NCBI RefSeq assembly: GCF_015291725.1
Contig: NZ_CP030038.1
Location: 6,995,001 to 7,059,000 of the forward strand
DNA from: Bradyrhizobium sp. CCBAU 51765
GTDB lineage: Bacteria; Pseudomonadota; Alphaproteobacteria; Rhizobiales; Xanthobacteraceae
DNA length: 64,000 nt
Reading direction: 5' to 3'
Both the position numbers and the translations under genes were made by a program. The notes under the pieces were generated by a model, which did not search any database, had not been told where the DNA came from, and worked only from the letters and a program-made list of their open reading frames with translations. This document shows positions 49,111 through 58,984 of the stretch, one piece after another (the stretch's first letter is position 1; every line of letters begins with the position of its first letter).

Positions 49111-49732
49111 AGGCTCCTCAACAGATTGATCGCTTGAAAGCGAATGCGGCCGCCTACCTCTACTTATACCATCGCTGTCAGCCACGCTCTGCCCGGCTAT
49201 TTCCGTAAACGCGATCCAGACGGTGGTCACACCCCACATGTAAAGGAGCGAGAGGTTACATTACCAGTCGGCTCGTGCATGTGTGACAGGGACTAGCGGA
49301 TCTTGAAAGTCGTAGAGGTATCGCTCTCAACCTGACACACGCATACCCACCGTGATGGAACACCGCATATCCCACTACGCTCCCGCAGATCAGAAGTGTG
49401 AGGTCATTTTGTCAATCGGATCTCAGGGACCATCAAGCGTCTCGGCCTCATTCGCAGTATTCACAGACACGTCAGCTCTGTCATGACCTTTCCCTCATGT
49501 TTAATCCGAATGTCTATTCGTAGGTGTTTTCCAGCGCATCGGATCGAGCGCTCTTTGATGCAGTATATTGGGACTGTCTTAGGCACCATTCAATGGCTCC
49601 TCCAGAGGATCGGGCCAAGAATTGAGCGCCGAGACAAGCTGGGCGGATATATCCGAAGATGGAGCGCGCACATGGCAACTGACGACTCGTCCGTCTGACA
49701 TGGACACCAAAGGCGGCACCTCACGAGAGCGT
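49111..49732. other. Intergenic region between capA-like and aminotransferase genes
   Basis: About 620 bases with no gene recognised. It should hold the capA promoter. No terminator hairpin after the aminotransferase was evident. Confidence 0.4.
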
Positions 49733-51121
49733 CTACCTAGTCGTCAGTTCATCCATCACCTGTTTGGTTGCCTGATAAGCTACCTCAACGATTTCGTCGA
49801 TCTCAGCTTCGGAAACAACTAGAGGCGGTGCAAAGCCAAGAATGTCTCCATGCGGCATTGCTCGTGCAATAAGTCCCCGATCGCGAGCCGCCTTCGAAAT
49901 GCGGGCACCGACCTTCAGCTCCGGATCAAATCGCCGCTTCGTGCGGCGATCGGCAACATACTCAATTGCGCCCAGCAGGCCCACGCCTCGCACTTCTCCG
50001 ACGATTTCAAGCTGTGCAAACCGCTCATTGAGCCGCTTTTGAAAGTGGGCGCCGACAGTTCGGGCTCGATCGCCTAGTCGCTCATTCTCGACGATATCGA
50101 GGACCGCGTTGGCGGCTGCTGCGGCGATTGGATGGCCGCAGTAGGTATATCCATGGGAGAATGCGCCGACGCGATCAGCGGCTTCCTCCATGACCTTGTA
50201 AACCTTCTCGCCGACGATAGCTCCCGAGAGCGGCATGTAGCCAGATGTTAGCCCTTTGGCGACTGTAACAAGATCTGGTTCGATCCCGTAGAGCGTGCTC
50301 CCGAACGCCTCGCCGGTACGACCGAATCCACAGATGACCTCATCGGCAATCAAGAGGACGTCGTATCGTCTTAGCACCAGTTGGATTTCACGCCAGTAAC
50401 CCTCAGGGGGCGGCGTGATGCCACCGGTGCCGAGTACCGGCTCAGCGATGAAAGCACCGACCGTCTCGGGCCCCTCTCGCACGATCAACTGCTCGAGCTC
50501 GGCCGCTCGTCGGCGAGAAAAGTCCTCTTCCGTCTCACCCGGTTCAGCTCCCCAATAGTGATGAGGCGCGCCTGTATGGAGAACCCCCGGGAACGGAAGG
50601 TCCATATAATGGTGATAAAATGACATGCCGGTCATCGAACCGGAGATCACCGAGCAACCATGATACCCGCGGTCACGCGAGATAATCTTCTTCTTTTTGG
50701 GCTGTCCACGCAGATTATTGTAGTACCAGACGAGTTTTGCCTGAGTCTCGTTGGCATCCGATCCCGAGAGCCCGTAGAACACTTTGCTTGCCCTGCCGGG
50801 CGCCATGCGCACGAGGCGATCGGAAAGCGTGGCCAGCTCTTCGGACGTGTGCGCTGCATAGGTGTGGTAGTACGCCAGGCTGTAGGCTTGACGCGCGATG
50901 GCTTGGGCCACTTCGGTGCGGCCGTAGCCAACGTTTACACAGTAAAGCCCAGCAAAGCCGTCGATATAAGTGCGCCCCTCTGCGTCCTTGATATGGATTC
51001 CCCTTCCGCCGGTGATGATTGTCGGGTTACCCATTTTGCCGGTGGCGAAATCCTTGAGCTGGGTGAAAGGATGCAGAACGCTCGAACGATCCCGTTCAGC
51101 AATGGTCTTGATATCGATCAT
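49733..51121 (-). CDS. Class III omega-aminotransferase
   Basis: 462 residues of the omega-amino-acid:pyruvate aminotransferase group (GABA, beta-alanine, putrescine or taurine as donors). The ATG at 51121 follows AGGAG. Blocks are IDGFAGLYCVNVGYGRTEVA, VFYGLSGSDANETQAKLVWY, DRGYHGCSVISGSMTG, FIAEPVLGTGGITPPPEGYW, LIADEVICGFGRTGEAFGST, and the PLP lysine in TVAKGLTSGYMPLSGAIVG. It starts 9 bases after the aldehyde dehydrogenase gene, with its ribosome site in the gap, so the two are coexpressed. The pair fits conversion of GABA or a similar omega-amino acid to the semialdehyde and then the acid. From memory it corresponds to y4uB of pNGR234a. Confidence 0.93.
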   Translation of the reverse strand: MIDIKTIAERDRSSVLHPFTQLKDFATGKMGNPTIITGGRGIHIKDAEGRTYIDGFAGLYCVNVGYGRTEVAQAIARQAYSLAYYHTYAAHTSEELATLSDRLVRMAPGRASKVFYGLSGSDANETQAKLVWYYNNLRGQPKKKKIISRDRGYHGCSVISGSMTGMSFYHHYMDLPFPGVLHTGAPHHYWGAEPGETEEDFSRRRAAELEQLIVREGPETVGAFIAEPVLGTGGITPPPEGYWREIQLVLRRYDVLLIADEVICGFGRTGEAFGSTLYGIEPDLVTVAKGLTSGYMPLSGAIVGEKVYKVMEEAADRVGAFSHGYTYCGHPIAAAAANAVLDIVENERLGDRARTVGAHFQKRLNERFAQLEIVGEVRGVGLLGAIEYVADRRTKRRFDPELKVGARISKAARDRGLIARAMPHGDILGFAPPLVVSEAEIDEIVEVAYQATKQVMDELTTR

Positions 51122-51130
51122 ATAACTCTC

Positions 51131-52645
51131 CTAACCCGCCAGGTCGCCGAAGCAGACGTATTTCAGTTCCATAAATTCCGCCAATCCGTGTCGTGACCCT
51201 TCGCGGCCGACACCGGACTGCTTCCATCCCCCGAACGGAATTGGCGGGCCGGTGAATGAAGCTGTATTGATGCCCAGCATGCCGCACTCCATCCGCTCTG
51301 ACAGTCGCATCGCTCGACGTAGATTGTTCGTGTAGACGTAACCAGCGAGACCCATTTCACTAGCGTTTGCCCGGGCGATCACCTCCTCTTCCGAATCGAA
51401 GGGAAGCACGGCAGCCACGGGCCCGAATGTTTCCTCGCTAGCGATGAGCATGTTTTCGGTGACGTCGCAAAGTAAGGTCGGAGGAACGAAATTAAGATTC
51501 AGGCTGGCCCCCTGCTGCCGCGAGACAACGCGCGCGCCCTTTTTCCCCGCATCATCGATTTGCGACCGACATTTTTCGGCGACTGATAACTTGGTCATTG
51601 GCCCTATATCTGTTGTCGGCTCCAGGCCATGCCCAACTTTCAGTTGAGCTATCGCGGTAGCAAAGGCTTCCACGAAGGCGCTATAAATGTTTCTTTGCAC
51701 GTAGATGCGGTTAGCAGCCAAACAGTCCTGACCAGAAGTAGCAAATTTCGCCGCCATCGCACCCTTGACGGCTTTCTCAAGATCAACATCGTCAAACACC
51801 AGAAAAGGAGCATGCCCTCCCAACTCGAGCGACACCTTTTTGACGCTCTCGGCTGCCCCCTCAAGAAGCAAACGGCCAACTTCCGTAGAACCCGTAAACG
51901 AAAGAGCCCGTATTCTCGCGTCGCTCAACAGGGGCTTCGAAAGTTCGATCGGATTGCCGACGAGCACCTGAAACACGCCCCGTGGGAGCCCGGCTTGCTC
52001 AGCTAGCCTGGCCAGCGCCAGCGCCGAAAGCGGAGTCTCGGGAGCAGGCTTTACAATGGTTGGACATCCAGCAGCGAGGGCGGCGCCCGCCTTCCGTGTG
52101 ATCATCGCTACAGGAAAATTCCACGGGGTTATCGCCGCGGCGACACCTACTGGCTGCATTCGCACGTGAAGCAGGCTTCCAAGCTTATGGCTCGGGATCG
52201 TGTCCCCGTATGCCCGCTCCCCCTCAGCTGCGAACCAGTCAAGAAAACCAGCACCGTACGCTATTTCCTGACGCGCTTCCGCAAGCGGCTTACCTTGCTC
52301 GCTGGTCACGAGCATCGCAAGTTCCTCCTCGTGCTGAAGCATCAATAAGGCCCAACTGCGCAGAATCGCCCCTCTCCTCGTCGGCAGCAATTCTCGCCAT
52401 ACGTAAAAAGCGCGCTGGGCCGCAGCTATCGCCGCCTCCATCTCTTCTGCGCCGCAACGGGCAACGTCCGCGATCACCTCGCCCGTGGCGGGATCGGTCA
52501 CATGGTCTCGCTCGTGGCCGGAGACCCATTGCCCATCAACGAGCGCCGCTCCCGACAGAAAATCACGACGGCGCAGAGTTCGGAAACACCTGCTAGCCAG
52601 GCCGATTAACTGCGGAGGTTTGTGCCGGGTACCTTGAATCGCCAT
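51131..52645 (-). CDS. NAD(P)-aldehyde dehydrogenase, succinate-semialdehyde type
   Basis: 504 residues of the GabD-like aldehyde dehydrogenase group. Blocks are ITPWNFPVAMITRKAGAALA with Asn176, PTIVKPAPETPLSALAL with Lys199, FTGSTEVGRLLLEGAA, VSLELGGHAPFLVFDDVD with Glu274 and ATSGQDCLAANRIYV with nucleophile Cys308, then SEETFGPVAAVLPF and GGWKQSGVGREGSRHGLAEF. The ATG at 52645 has no strong ribosome site and leaves an N-terminal extension of about 20 residues relative to GabD, so a later start is possible. It should oxidise the semialdehyde made by the downstream aminotransferase. From memory it corresponds to y4uC. Confidence 0.93.
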   Translation of the reverse strand: MAIQGTRHKPPQLIGLASRCFRTLRRRDFLSGAALVDGQWVSGHERDHVTDPATGEVIADVARCGAEEMEAAIAAAQRAFYVWRELLPTRRGAILRSWALLMLQHEEELAMLVTSEQGKPLAEARQEIAYGAGFLDWFAAEGERAYGDTIPSHKLGSLLHVRMQPVGVAAAITPWNFPVAMITRKAGAALAAGCPTIVKPAPETPLSALALARLAEQAGLPRGVFQVLVGNPIELSKPLLSDARIRALSFTGSTEVGRLLLEGAAESVKKVSLELGGHAPFLVFDDVDLEKAVKGAMAAKFATSGQDCLAANRIYVQRNIYSAFVEAFATAIAQLKVGHGLEPTTDIGPMTKLSVAEKCRSQIDDAGKKGARVVSRQQGASLNLNFVPPTLLCDVTENMLIASEETFGPVAAVLPFDSEEEVIARANASEMGLAGYVYTNNLRRAMRLSERMECGMLGINTASFTGPPIPFGGWKQSGVGREGSRHGLAEFMELKYVCFGDLAG

Positions 52646-53274
52646 TCGAGGGCCACGCTGTCATTTTACTGAAATTGCCTGTGCAATCAGGATACCGACA
52701 ATGCACAGAGATTTGCGTCTCATTTCCGCCTCGCTCGGAGGATTTCCAGCAACGCACATGTACTTTCAGACGAAATACACCTGAAGGCTGAAGCTAACCA
52801 TGCAATAGGATCGGATAGAGGCCCGCATCCTGGAGATCGTCCAGAAAATAAACCGGCTTGTGTCCGAGGTCGCTGGCGAAATGGCTGGGCTCTGCTCCAG
52901 CATGTCTTCGCCATTTGAAGTGCCTCCGGCGAGCGCGTCACAGTGCGCGCACGGCCGACGGCATTCCGCAAGAGCGGTGGGATGGCCCATCCTTTGCTTC
53001 CCGCTTTTGCGCCGTTCCTTGCGGGTGCCGTGGGATGATCACCTGGGCTTCTTTTTGGTATTGAGGTGCATTTGGCAGCGTCGGCGGAGTCGTTGGTCAA
53101 TCGTTGGCGGCCTATCAGATGGTCGGATACGGCACGATTACACCGGCTCCTCGCACGAGGCCGACGCAAGGATCGGCTAGCTGCGCCTCTCCTGTGCATC
53201 GGGACCGTCTTCTATGTTTTTGATGCAATCACCGCCATTGCGACCGGCGCCTTATCGTCTTAGACAAAGCCATC
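52646..53274. other. Intergenic DNA before nest 2
   Basis: About 630 bases without a recognised gene. It contains the upstream region of the aldehyde dehydrogenase operon. No motif is claimed. Confidence 0.4.
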
Positions 53275-53364
53275 TGACCTTGCCCCCTCGACTTAATCCA
53301 GATTGAAGTTCGCTCTGGCCCATATGAGGACCCGAGCATGAAGCGCAGCCGATTTACGGAAGAG

Positions 53365-54705
53365 ATGGGGTATTCGGTCCCGATCGCCTGACCTATTTGC
53401 TGCGCGGCACGTTTTGACTGACGATCATGGACCAACTCTATCCGAAGGAGAAACGTCATGATCTACGTCGGCCTCGATGTTTCGCTGAATTCCGTTGCGG
53501 TATGTGCGGTGGACGAGACCGGAAAGCTTATCCGGGAGGGAACGACGTTGGCGGACGCGCCATCGATTGTGCAGTACCTCGAACCATGGGCTGGTCAAGT
53601 TGAACGGGTGGGCCTTGAGGCAGGACCGACGTCAGAATGGCTGACCGCAAATCTAATCGAACTGGGGCTGCCGGCCGTCAGTTTGGAAGCCCGCCAAGAT
53701 AAGGCGGCGCTTTCGGCCATGCCGGTGAAGACCGATCGGAATGACGCCCGTGGGATCGCGCAGGTGGTGAGAACGGGATGGTTCAAGCCTGTTCACGTCA
53801 AGAGCATCGGCAGCCAAAGGGCGCGGACGCTGGCCGCGGCTCGCAAGCATATCGTCCGCTCCATCGCTGCCACAGAGCAAGTCATCCGCGGACTTCTGCG
53901 TCCGCTCGGTCTCAAAGTCGGAATCGTCTCGCGGACTCTGTTCGCGACGCGAGTTCGTGAGTTGGTCGGCGATGACGCCTTGCTGGTGGCGATCATGAAT
54001 CCGCTGCTTGCCGGACGCGAAGCGCTGATGCGGGAGTACGCCCGACTGCATCGTCTGGTTCTGAAGGCCGTGCGCAGTGACCCGGCTTGTCGGCTCTTGA
54101 TGACGATGCCAGGGATCGGCCCGGTCTCTGCGTTGACCTTCCGCTCCACTGTGGACGATCCCAGGCGATTCCTGCATTCCCAATCTGTCGGCGCCTATCT
54201 CGGGTTGACGCCCCGGCGATACCAATCTGGCGAGGTTGATCGGGTGGGACGGATCACAAAAGTCGGAGATGGAGAGACGCGCACAGCCCTGTTCGAAGCT
54301 GCCAACGTCGTTCTCAGGCCATCAACCCGATGGTCTCCGATGAAGGCCTGGGCGGTGCGTGTTGCCCACCGGCAAGGAAGCAAGCGTGCGAAGGTCGCGC
54401 TGGCCAGAAAGATGGCTGTCGTCCTTCACCGAATGTGGGTTGATGGAACCGAATTCCGATGGACGGCGGTGGCGTAAGGACGCCATCGTCATCCCAAGAG
54501 ACGCCCATCGCGGGGCGTGGGGATGGTCGAGTTCGTATGATCTGTCGTGGCGTCCGCCCTCCAGGTCGGGTGACTACGCCGAAGAGCTTGAACCGACCAT
54601 TCAACCGAATCCCATCGTGTGGCGGCTTTGCCGACCACGAACAGAAGCAAGGTACCCGCGGCACGCGCTCTTAAGGGATTGACAGAAGCAGACCGAATAC
54701 AGAAG
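53365..54705 (+). mobile_element. IS110-family element inside IS3 orfA
   Basis: 1.34 kb separates the two parts of orfA, with one intact transposase gene. The borders GAAGAGAT and GAAGCAGAT are similar, so the exact cut is uncertain by a few bases. Non-coding DNA is about 95 bases before and 230 bases after the gene. Confidence 0.85.
53458..54477 (+). CDS. IS110-family transposase, intact
   Basis: 339 residues: MIYVGLDVSLNSVAVCAVDE, VGLEAGPTSEWL and VKTDRNDARGIAQVVRTGWF in the DEDD part, then MTMPGIGPVSALTFRSTVDD, YLGLTPRRYQSGEVDRVGRI and the end. The ATG at 53458 follows GAAGGAG. No frameshift is seen, so this copy may be active. It differs from the other IS110 transposases in the window. 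Confidence 0.93.
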   Translation: MIYVGLDVSLNSVAVCAVDETGKLIREGTTLADAPSIVQYLEPWAGQVERVGLEAGPTSEWLTANLIELGLPAVSLEARQDKAALSAMPVKTDRNDARGIAQVVRTGWFKPVHVKSIGSQRARTLAAARKHIVRSIAATEQVIRGLLRPLGLKVGIVSRTLFATRVRELVGDDALLVAIMNPLLAGREALMREYARLHRLVLKAVRSDPACRLLMTMPGIGPVSALTFRSTVDDPRRFLHSQSVGAYLGLTPRRYQSGEVDRVGRITKVGDGETRTALFEAANVVLRPSTRWSPMKAWAVRVAHRQGSKRAKVALARKMAVVLHRMWVDGTEFRWTAVA

Positions 54706-56123
54706 CAGATCATCGGGATTTTGAAGGAGCACGAGGCTGGCGTGTCGGTCGCCGATCTGTGCCGGAAGCACGGCGTCAGCGATGCCAGTATCTACAAATG
54801 GAAAGCCAAATTTGGTGGGATGGAGGTCTCGGAGGCCAAGCGGCTGAGAACGCTGGAGGACGAGAACACGCGGCTAAAGCGGCTTTTGGCCGACGCCATG
54901 CTGGACAATGCGGCGTTGAAGGACCTCCTGTGAAAGAAATGGTGACGCCTGCGGGAAAGCGGAAAGCTGTCGCGCATCTCGTGGAGGCCCACGGGATGAG
55001 TGAACGGCGGGCGTGTAAAGCCATCGGCTGTTGCCGCATGACCATGAGATACCGAACGACCCGGGCGGACGAAGCCGGCCTTCGCCAGCGCATGAGGGCG
55101 ATCGCCCAGGAGCGCCGTCGCTTCGGCTATCGGCGCTGCACGTTCTGCTCAAGCGGGAGGGCTGTGATCAACCACAAGAAGCTGTTCCGGCTCTACCGGG
55201 AAGAGAGGCTTGCGGTGCGCCGCCGTGGCGGCCGCAACCGGGCGATCGGGACCCGGGCGCCGATGACGGTGGCGATGGCGCCGAACGACCGCTGGTCGCT
55301 TGACTTCGTGTCGGATCAGCTCACCGTTGGCCGCCGCTTCCGTATCCTCACCGTCGTCGATGATTGCACCCGCGAGTGCCTGGCGCTGGTAGCCGACACC
55401 TCGCTCTCCGGCACCCGCGTGGCGCGGGAGCTGGACCGGCTGATGATGGAACGCGGCAGGCCGAAGATGGTGGTCAGCGACAACGGCAGCGAGCTCACCA
55501 GCAACGCCATCCTGACCTGGGCCGATCAGAGCCGTGTCGCATGGCACTACATCGCGCCGGGCAAGCCCATGCAGAATGCCTTCATCGAGAGCTTCATGTA
55601 TAGACGGCCCCGCGGATGCAAGGGATTTCAGCAGCACTTTGGTTACCGGTCGGGTGCGTTCATGTATACGGCCTGTTAGTGCGGCCGATGCCATGGCCGC
55701 TGGCCCTGATGGAGATCGCGGATCGAGGCCTCATCAACGGGTCGCGCTTGTTGCGCTTAAAACTCTTCGGGCTTTCTCGATCCCCAGCTCCGCCGGTTTC
55801 CATCACGCTGTCATCTGCCCTCACACCTTAGGGTGGCCAAAAAAGCGCGGCAGCTCAGGCCGCGAGCTTAGGCGGATAGAACTCACCGGTCGTCATCATT
55901 GCCCAGATGATCCGAGCCAACTTGTTGGCGACAGCGACGGCAACAACCATGGGCCGACGCCGTTCAAGAAGGGCTTCGATCCAGCCAGCTCCGACCCGGG
56001 ACCGGGCCTTTGGATACCGAACGACGTTGCGTGCCCCGATGACAAGCAAGTGCCTGAGATAGGAATCGCCCTGCTTTGTTATGCGGCCGAGCCTGTCCTT
56101 CCCGCCGGTGGAATTCTGTTTAG

Positions 56124-57481
56124 CAGGCTGTCGAAGAAGTAGCCGATCGGCGGGCGATGAAGGGAATGTCGTCGCCGCCTTCGAGGCATATCTCACCTTC
56201 AAGCGAGCCATCGGCGAGCTCTTCTGCCCAACCACGGCCTCTTGCGGGCTCAGAGCCCGCCCCAGCCATGTCGTGATCGGGCGTTTCCACGACACGCCAT
56301 TTGCCCCGCACGCTCATGGCTGCACCACCAGCAGCTTGGGCAGACGGATCAGATTGTAGGCCGCGAGCGCCAACGTAAAGGCGGCGTCCACGCGCTCGCG
56401 CCCCCGTAGCTTCACCTTGGCGAGACCGGCGGAACTCTTGATCCACCCGAACACCTCCTCAATCCGTTTACGGCAGCGTTGGCTGATCTCGTAGCCGGCG
56501 TGGCGGGTGGTGCGGGCGTCGATCGCTGTCCTGCGGGGGGTACCGGTCTTGCTGAGGTGTCCGTCGACTGCGATGTGCGGCGTCACCGATCGTTCTCTCA
56601 AGTCGTGCACGAACTGCGTGACGTCATAGGCCTTGTCTGCGCCGAGCGTGATCCGCCGGCCTGTGCGATCACGACTATCGATCAACGCCAGCGCCGTCTC
56701 TCGTTCGGCCGTGCCGGTAGCCTGGCTGACGGCACGCCGACCGCCAGACCATGGCGGTTCTCCATCAGAGCATGCCCCATGTAGCAGAGCTTGGCCGGCC
56801 GCCCATCCCCCTTCTTGTACAGCCGGGCCTCCGGGTCGGTCGTACTTTGGTGCGTCTCGTTTGAACGCTTCTCCTTGTGGAAGCTACGCTCAGCGTTGCG
56901 TCCCGGCCCCTCGCTGTCGTTGTCGTCTCCGTCCTTTCTGCGGAAGCTCTTGATCGAAGCCCACGCCTCAATCAGCGTGCCGTCGACCGAGAAGTGATCG
57001 CTCGACAACAGCCGCTTCACCTTCGGCTGAGCCAGCACCGCCGAAAGGAACTTAACGGCGATCTCACCTTCTAACAGCCGGTCGCGGTTCTTAGAGAAGG
57101 TCGAGTGGTCCCACACCGGATCGTCCACGCCCAGACCGACAAACCAGCGGAATAGCAGGTCAAATTCCAGCCGCTCCATCAGTTGTCGTTGCCGTAGAAG
57201 GCCTGCAGCAGCATCGCCCGAAGCAGCCTCTCCGGTGCAATCGAGGGCCGGCCAAAGTCCGTGTAAAGCCCCGCAAACGCCTTCGATAGATCGCCAGCGC
57301 AGCGTTCACAATCTCCCGGATCGTCCTTAAGGGATGGTCCGGACGAACCCGCGCTTCAAGATCCACGTAACTGAACAGCGATCCAGACCGCTCGTCCGAT
57401 CCTCGCATCCCGCCCTCCCGATTCAATCATCGAGAGAATCACGTCCAATTCCGTCCCGCCAGTGACTTCTTCAACAGCCTG
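56124..57481 (-). mobile_element. IS5-like element in the IS110 transposase gene, TTAG duplication
   Basis: The ends are inverted copies of CAGGCTGTCGAAGAAGT (56124) and its partner ending ACTTCTTCAACAGCCTG (57481). TTAG at 56120-56123 fits the YTAR target of IS5. The second TTAG is split by the IS110 copy at 57483: T at 57482 and TAG at 58985-58987. The transposase gene is frameshifted. Confidence 0.85.
56314..57408 (-). pseudogene. IS5/IS1182-type transposase, frameshifted
   Basis: Minus-strand frames in order: MRGSDERSGSLFSYVDLEAR with VRPDHPLRTIREIVNAALA; then MERLEFDLLFRWFVGLGVDD, VWDHSTFSKNRDRLLEGEIA and SSDHFSVDGTLIEAWASIKS with the catalytic DGT; then ADKAYDVTQFVHDLRERSV and HAGYEISQRCRKRIEEVFGW with the last Glu region. 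Two or three frame changes (near 57290, 57180 and 56690) inactivate it. Confidence 0.85.
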
Positions 57482-57482
57482 T

Positions 57483-58984
57483 TCTCATGTTTGCTGTCAA
57501 GCGATTCGATCAAGCGGAGCCGCTTCCGGCTGAGCGCCCGGACGCTGGACTTCGAAGGTGCCCACGGTAGGAGGCAGGGCCAAAGACGACGGTTGATCAA
57601 GCTCTCATTCGCGGGTTGGGTACCGCATGACCGTTGTTTCGTCTTGGGGCTGCCTCGGTCTAGGGGGCGAGCGTCGACAATGCCGGCTCATAACAGGCCA
57701 CGAGGATTCCCCACCGCGCCCGCCTCCTGCCCTGGGCACCGATATGGTCGAGCAGCGCTCTTCAGGCGGCCGGCCCCAGTTGTACTTGACGAGTGATCGC
57801 CCACAGGAAGCCGACCATCTCGCGTGCAATGGCGGTGGTGACGATCACCTTGGGTTTGCCGGCCGCCGACAAGCGGCGATAGCGGGCGCACAGCCTGACC
57901 TGGGCCTTCCAGGCGATATCGCGGATAGCTTGTGGCAGGCGCTCGTTACGGTCATGGAGCTTGCGACTGACGCGGGCTTGCATGCGATAGGTCCATGCCC
58001 CCTCGATCAGAGCCCGCCTGGCCAGAGCGTTGCCGGCCTTGGTGATACCGCCGCGTCGGATGGTGGCGCCACTCGAATGCTCCGACGGCACGAGGCCGAG
58101 AAAGGCCATCAACTGGCGGGATTGTCGAAGCGAGAGAAGTCGCCGACCTCGGCAACCACGGTCACGGCAACGATGAAGGCGACGCCGCGCATGGCCTGCA
58201 CGGCCTCAACGAATGGCGTCATCGACCATTGTGGCGCCAGCTCTTCGATCCGCTTGGTCAAGCAGTCCACACGGGCCTCAGCATCGGTCATGGCATGAAT
58301 GTAGTCCTGCAGAACGATTTGGCTTGCTGGGTGATCGAAGCGCACCGTGGTGAGCCAGCGACGATAAGCCAGGGTCCACCCCTTCTTCCCGGCATAGATG
58401 CGCCCATGCCGCAGCAGAAAGCCTTGGAGATGTTGCCGCGCCTTGCCGAGCACACGCATCGCTGTGGCGCGGGCTCTCACCAAATCGCGCATGGCCTCAT
58501 GCGCCGCATCCGGAACCCACACCGCTGTCAGCTCGCCGCTCCGGTGCAGCTTGGCCAGCATCGCCGCATCGCGCCGATCGGTTTTTACCCGATCCCCGGC
58601 CTTCAGCGGGATCAGCGAGGGGGCCACCACGATGCAGTTGTGCCCCAGTCCCGTCAGTTGTCGATGCAGGCCATATCCGCAGGGGCCGGCTTCGTAGCAA
58701 AAACTTACCTGCCGGTCACCCTTGCCAAGCTTCTTCGCCAGCTTGTCGATCTGATCGGCGCGATTGGGGATGATCCCGAAGTTACGAACTTCCCCGCCGC
58801 GCATCCCTTCGGCCACCGCAACCGAAATCGTCGCCTTGTGCACATCCAACCCCACGAAAATGCTATCGTTCATCAGGCCCGCTCCCCATGCTTGAGGCTC
58901 GGCGCCGGACCATCCGGCGCAACCCTCGATAGGAGCTTGCCGCGGGGCGGGCCGCCCGTCACCTCAGAGGGCGAACATAGGGTC
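57483..58984 (-). mobile_element. IS110-family element, copy 2 of the 1502-bp repeat
   Basis: Identical in all translated frames to 29700-31201 and in the same orientation. It is inserted next to AACAGCCTGT, which here is the end of the IS5-like element plus one base of its target, and before TAG. It is the innermost and youngest layer of nest 2. Confidence 0.92.
57762..58873 (-). pseudogene. IS110-family transposase, same frameshift as copy 1
   Basis: The first frame is 58873-58109 and the second 58112-57762. The break is at the same AATCCCGCCAG as in copy 1. Since both copies carry it, the mutation is older than the duplication, and the protein was supplied in trans or made by ribosomal frameshifting. 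Confidence 0.9.

Larger units (their letters stand above)
53338..54933 (+). pseudogene. IS3-family OrfA, split by an IS110
   Basis: The gene begins MKRSRFTEE at 53338, is interrupted after 53364 and resumes at 54706 as QIIGILKEHEAGVSVADLCR. The two parts join in frame to a normal IS407-type OrfA ending EDENTRLKRLLADAMLDNAA. The inserted IS110 is complete. Confidence 0.88.
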
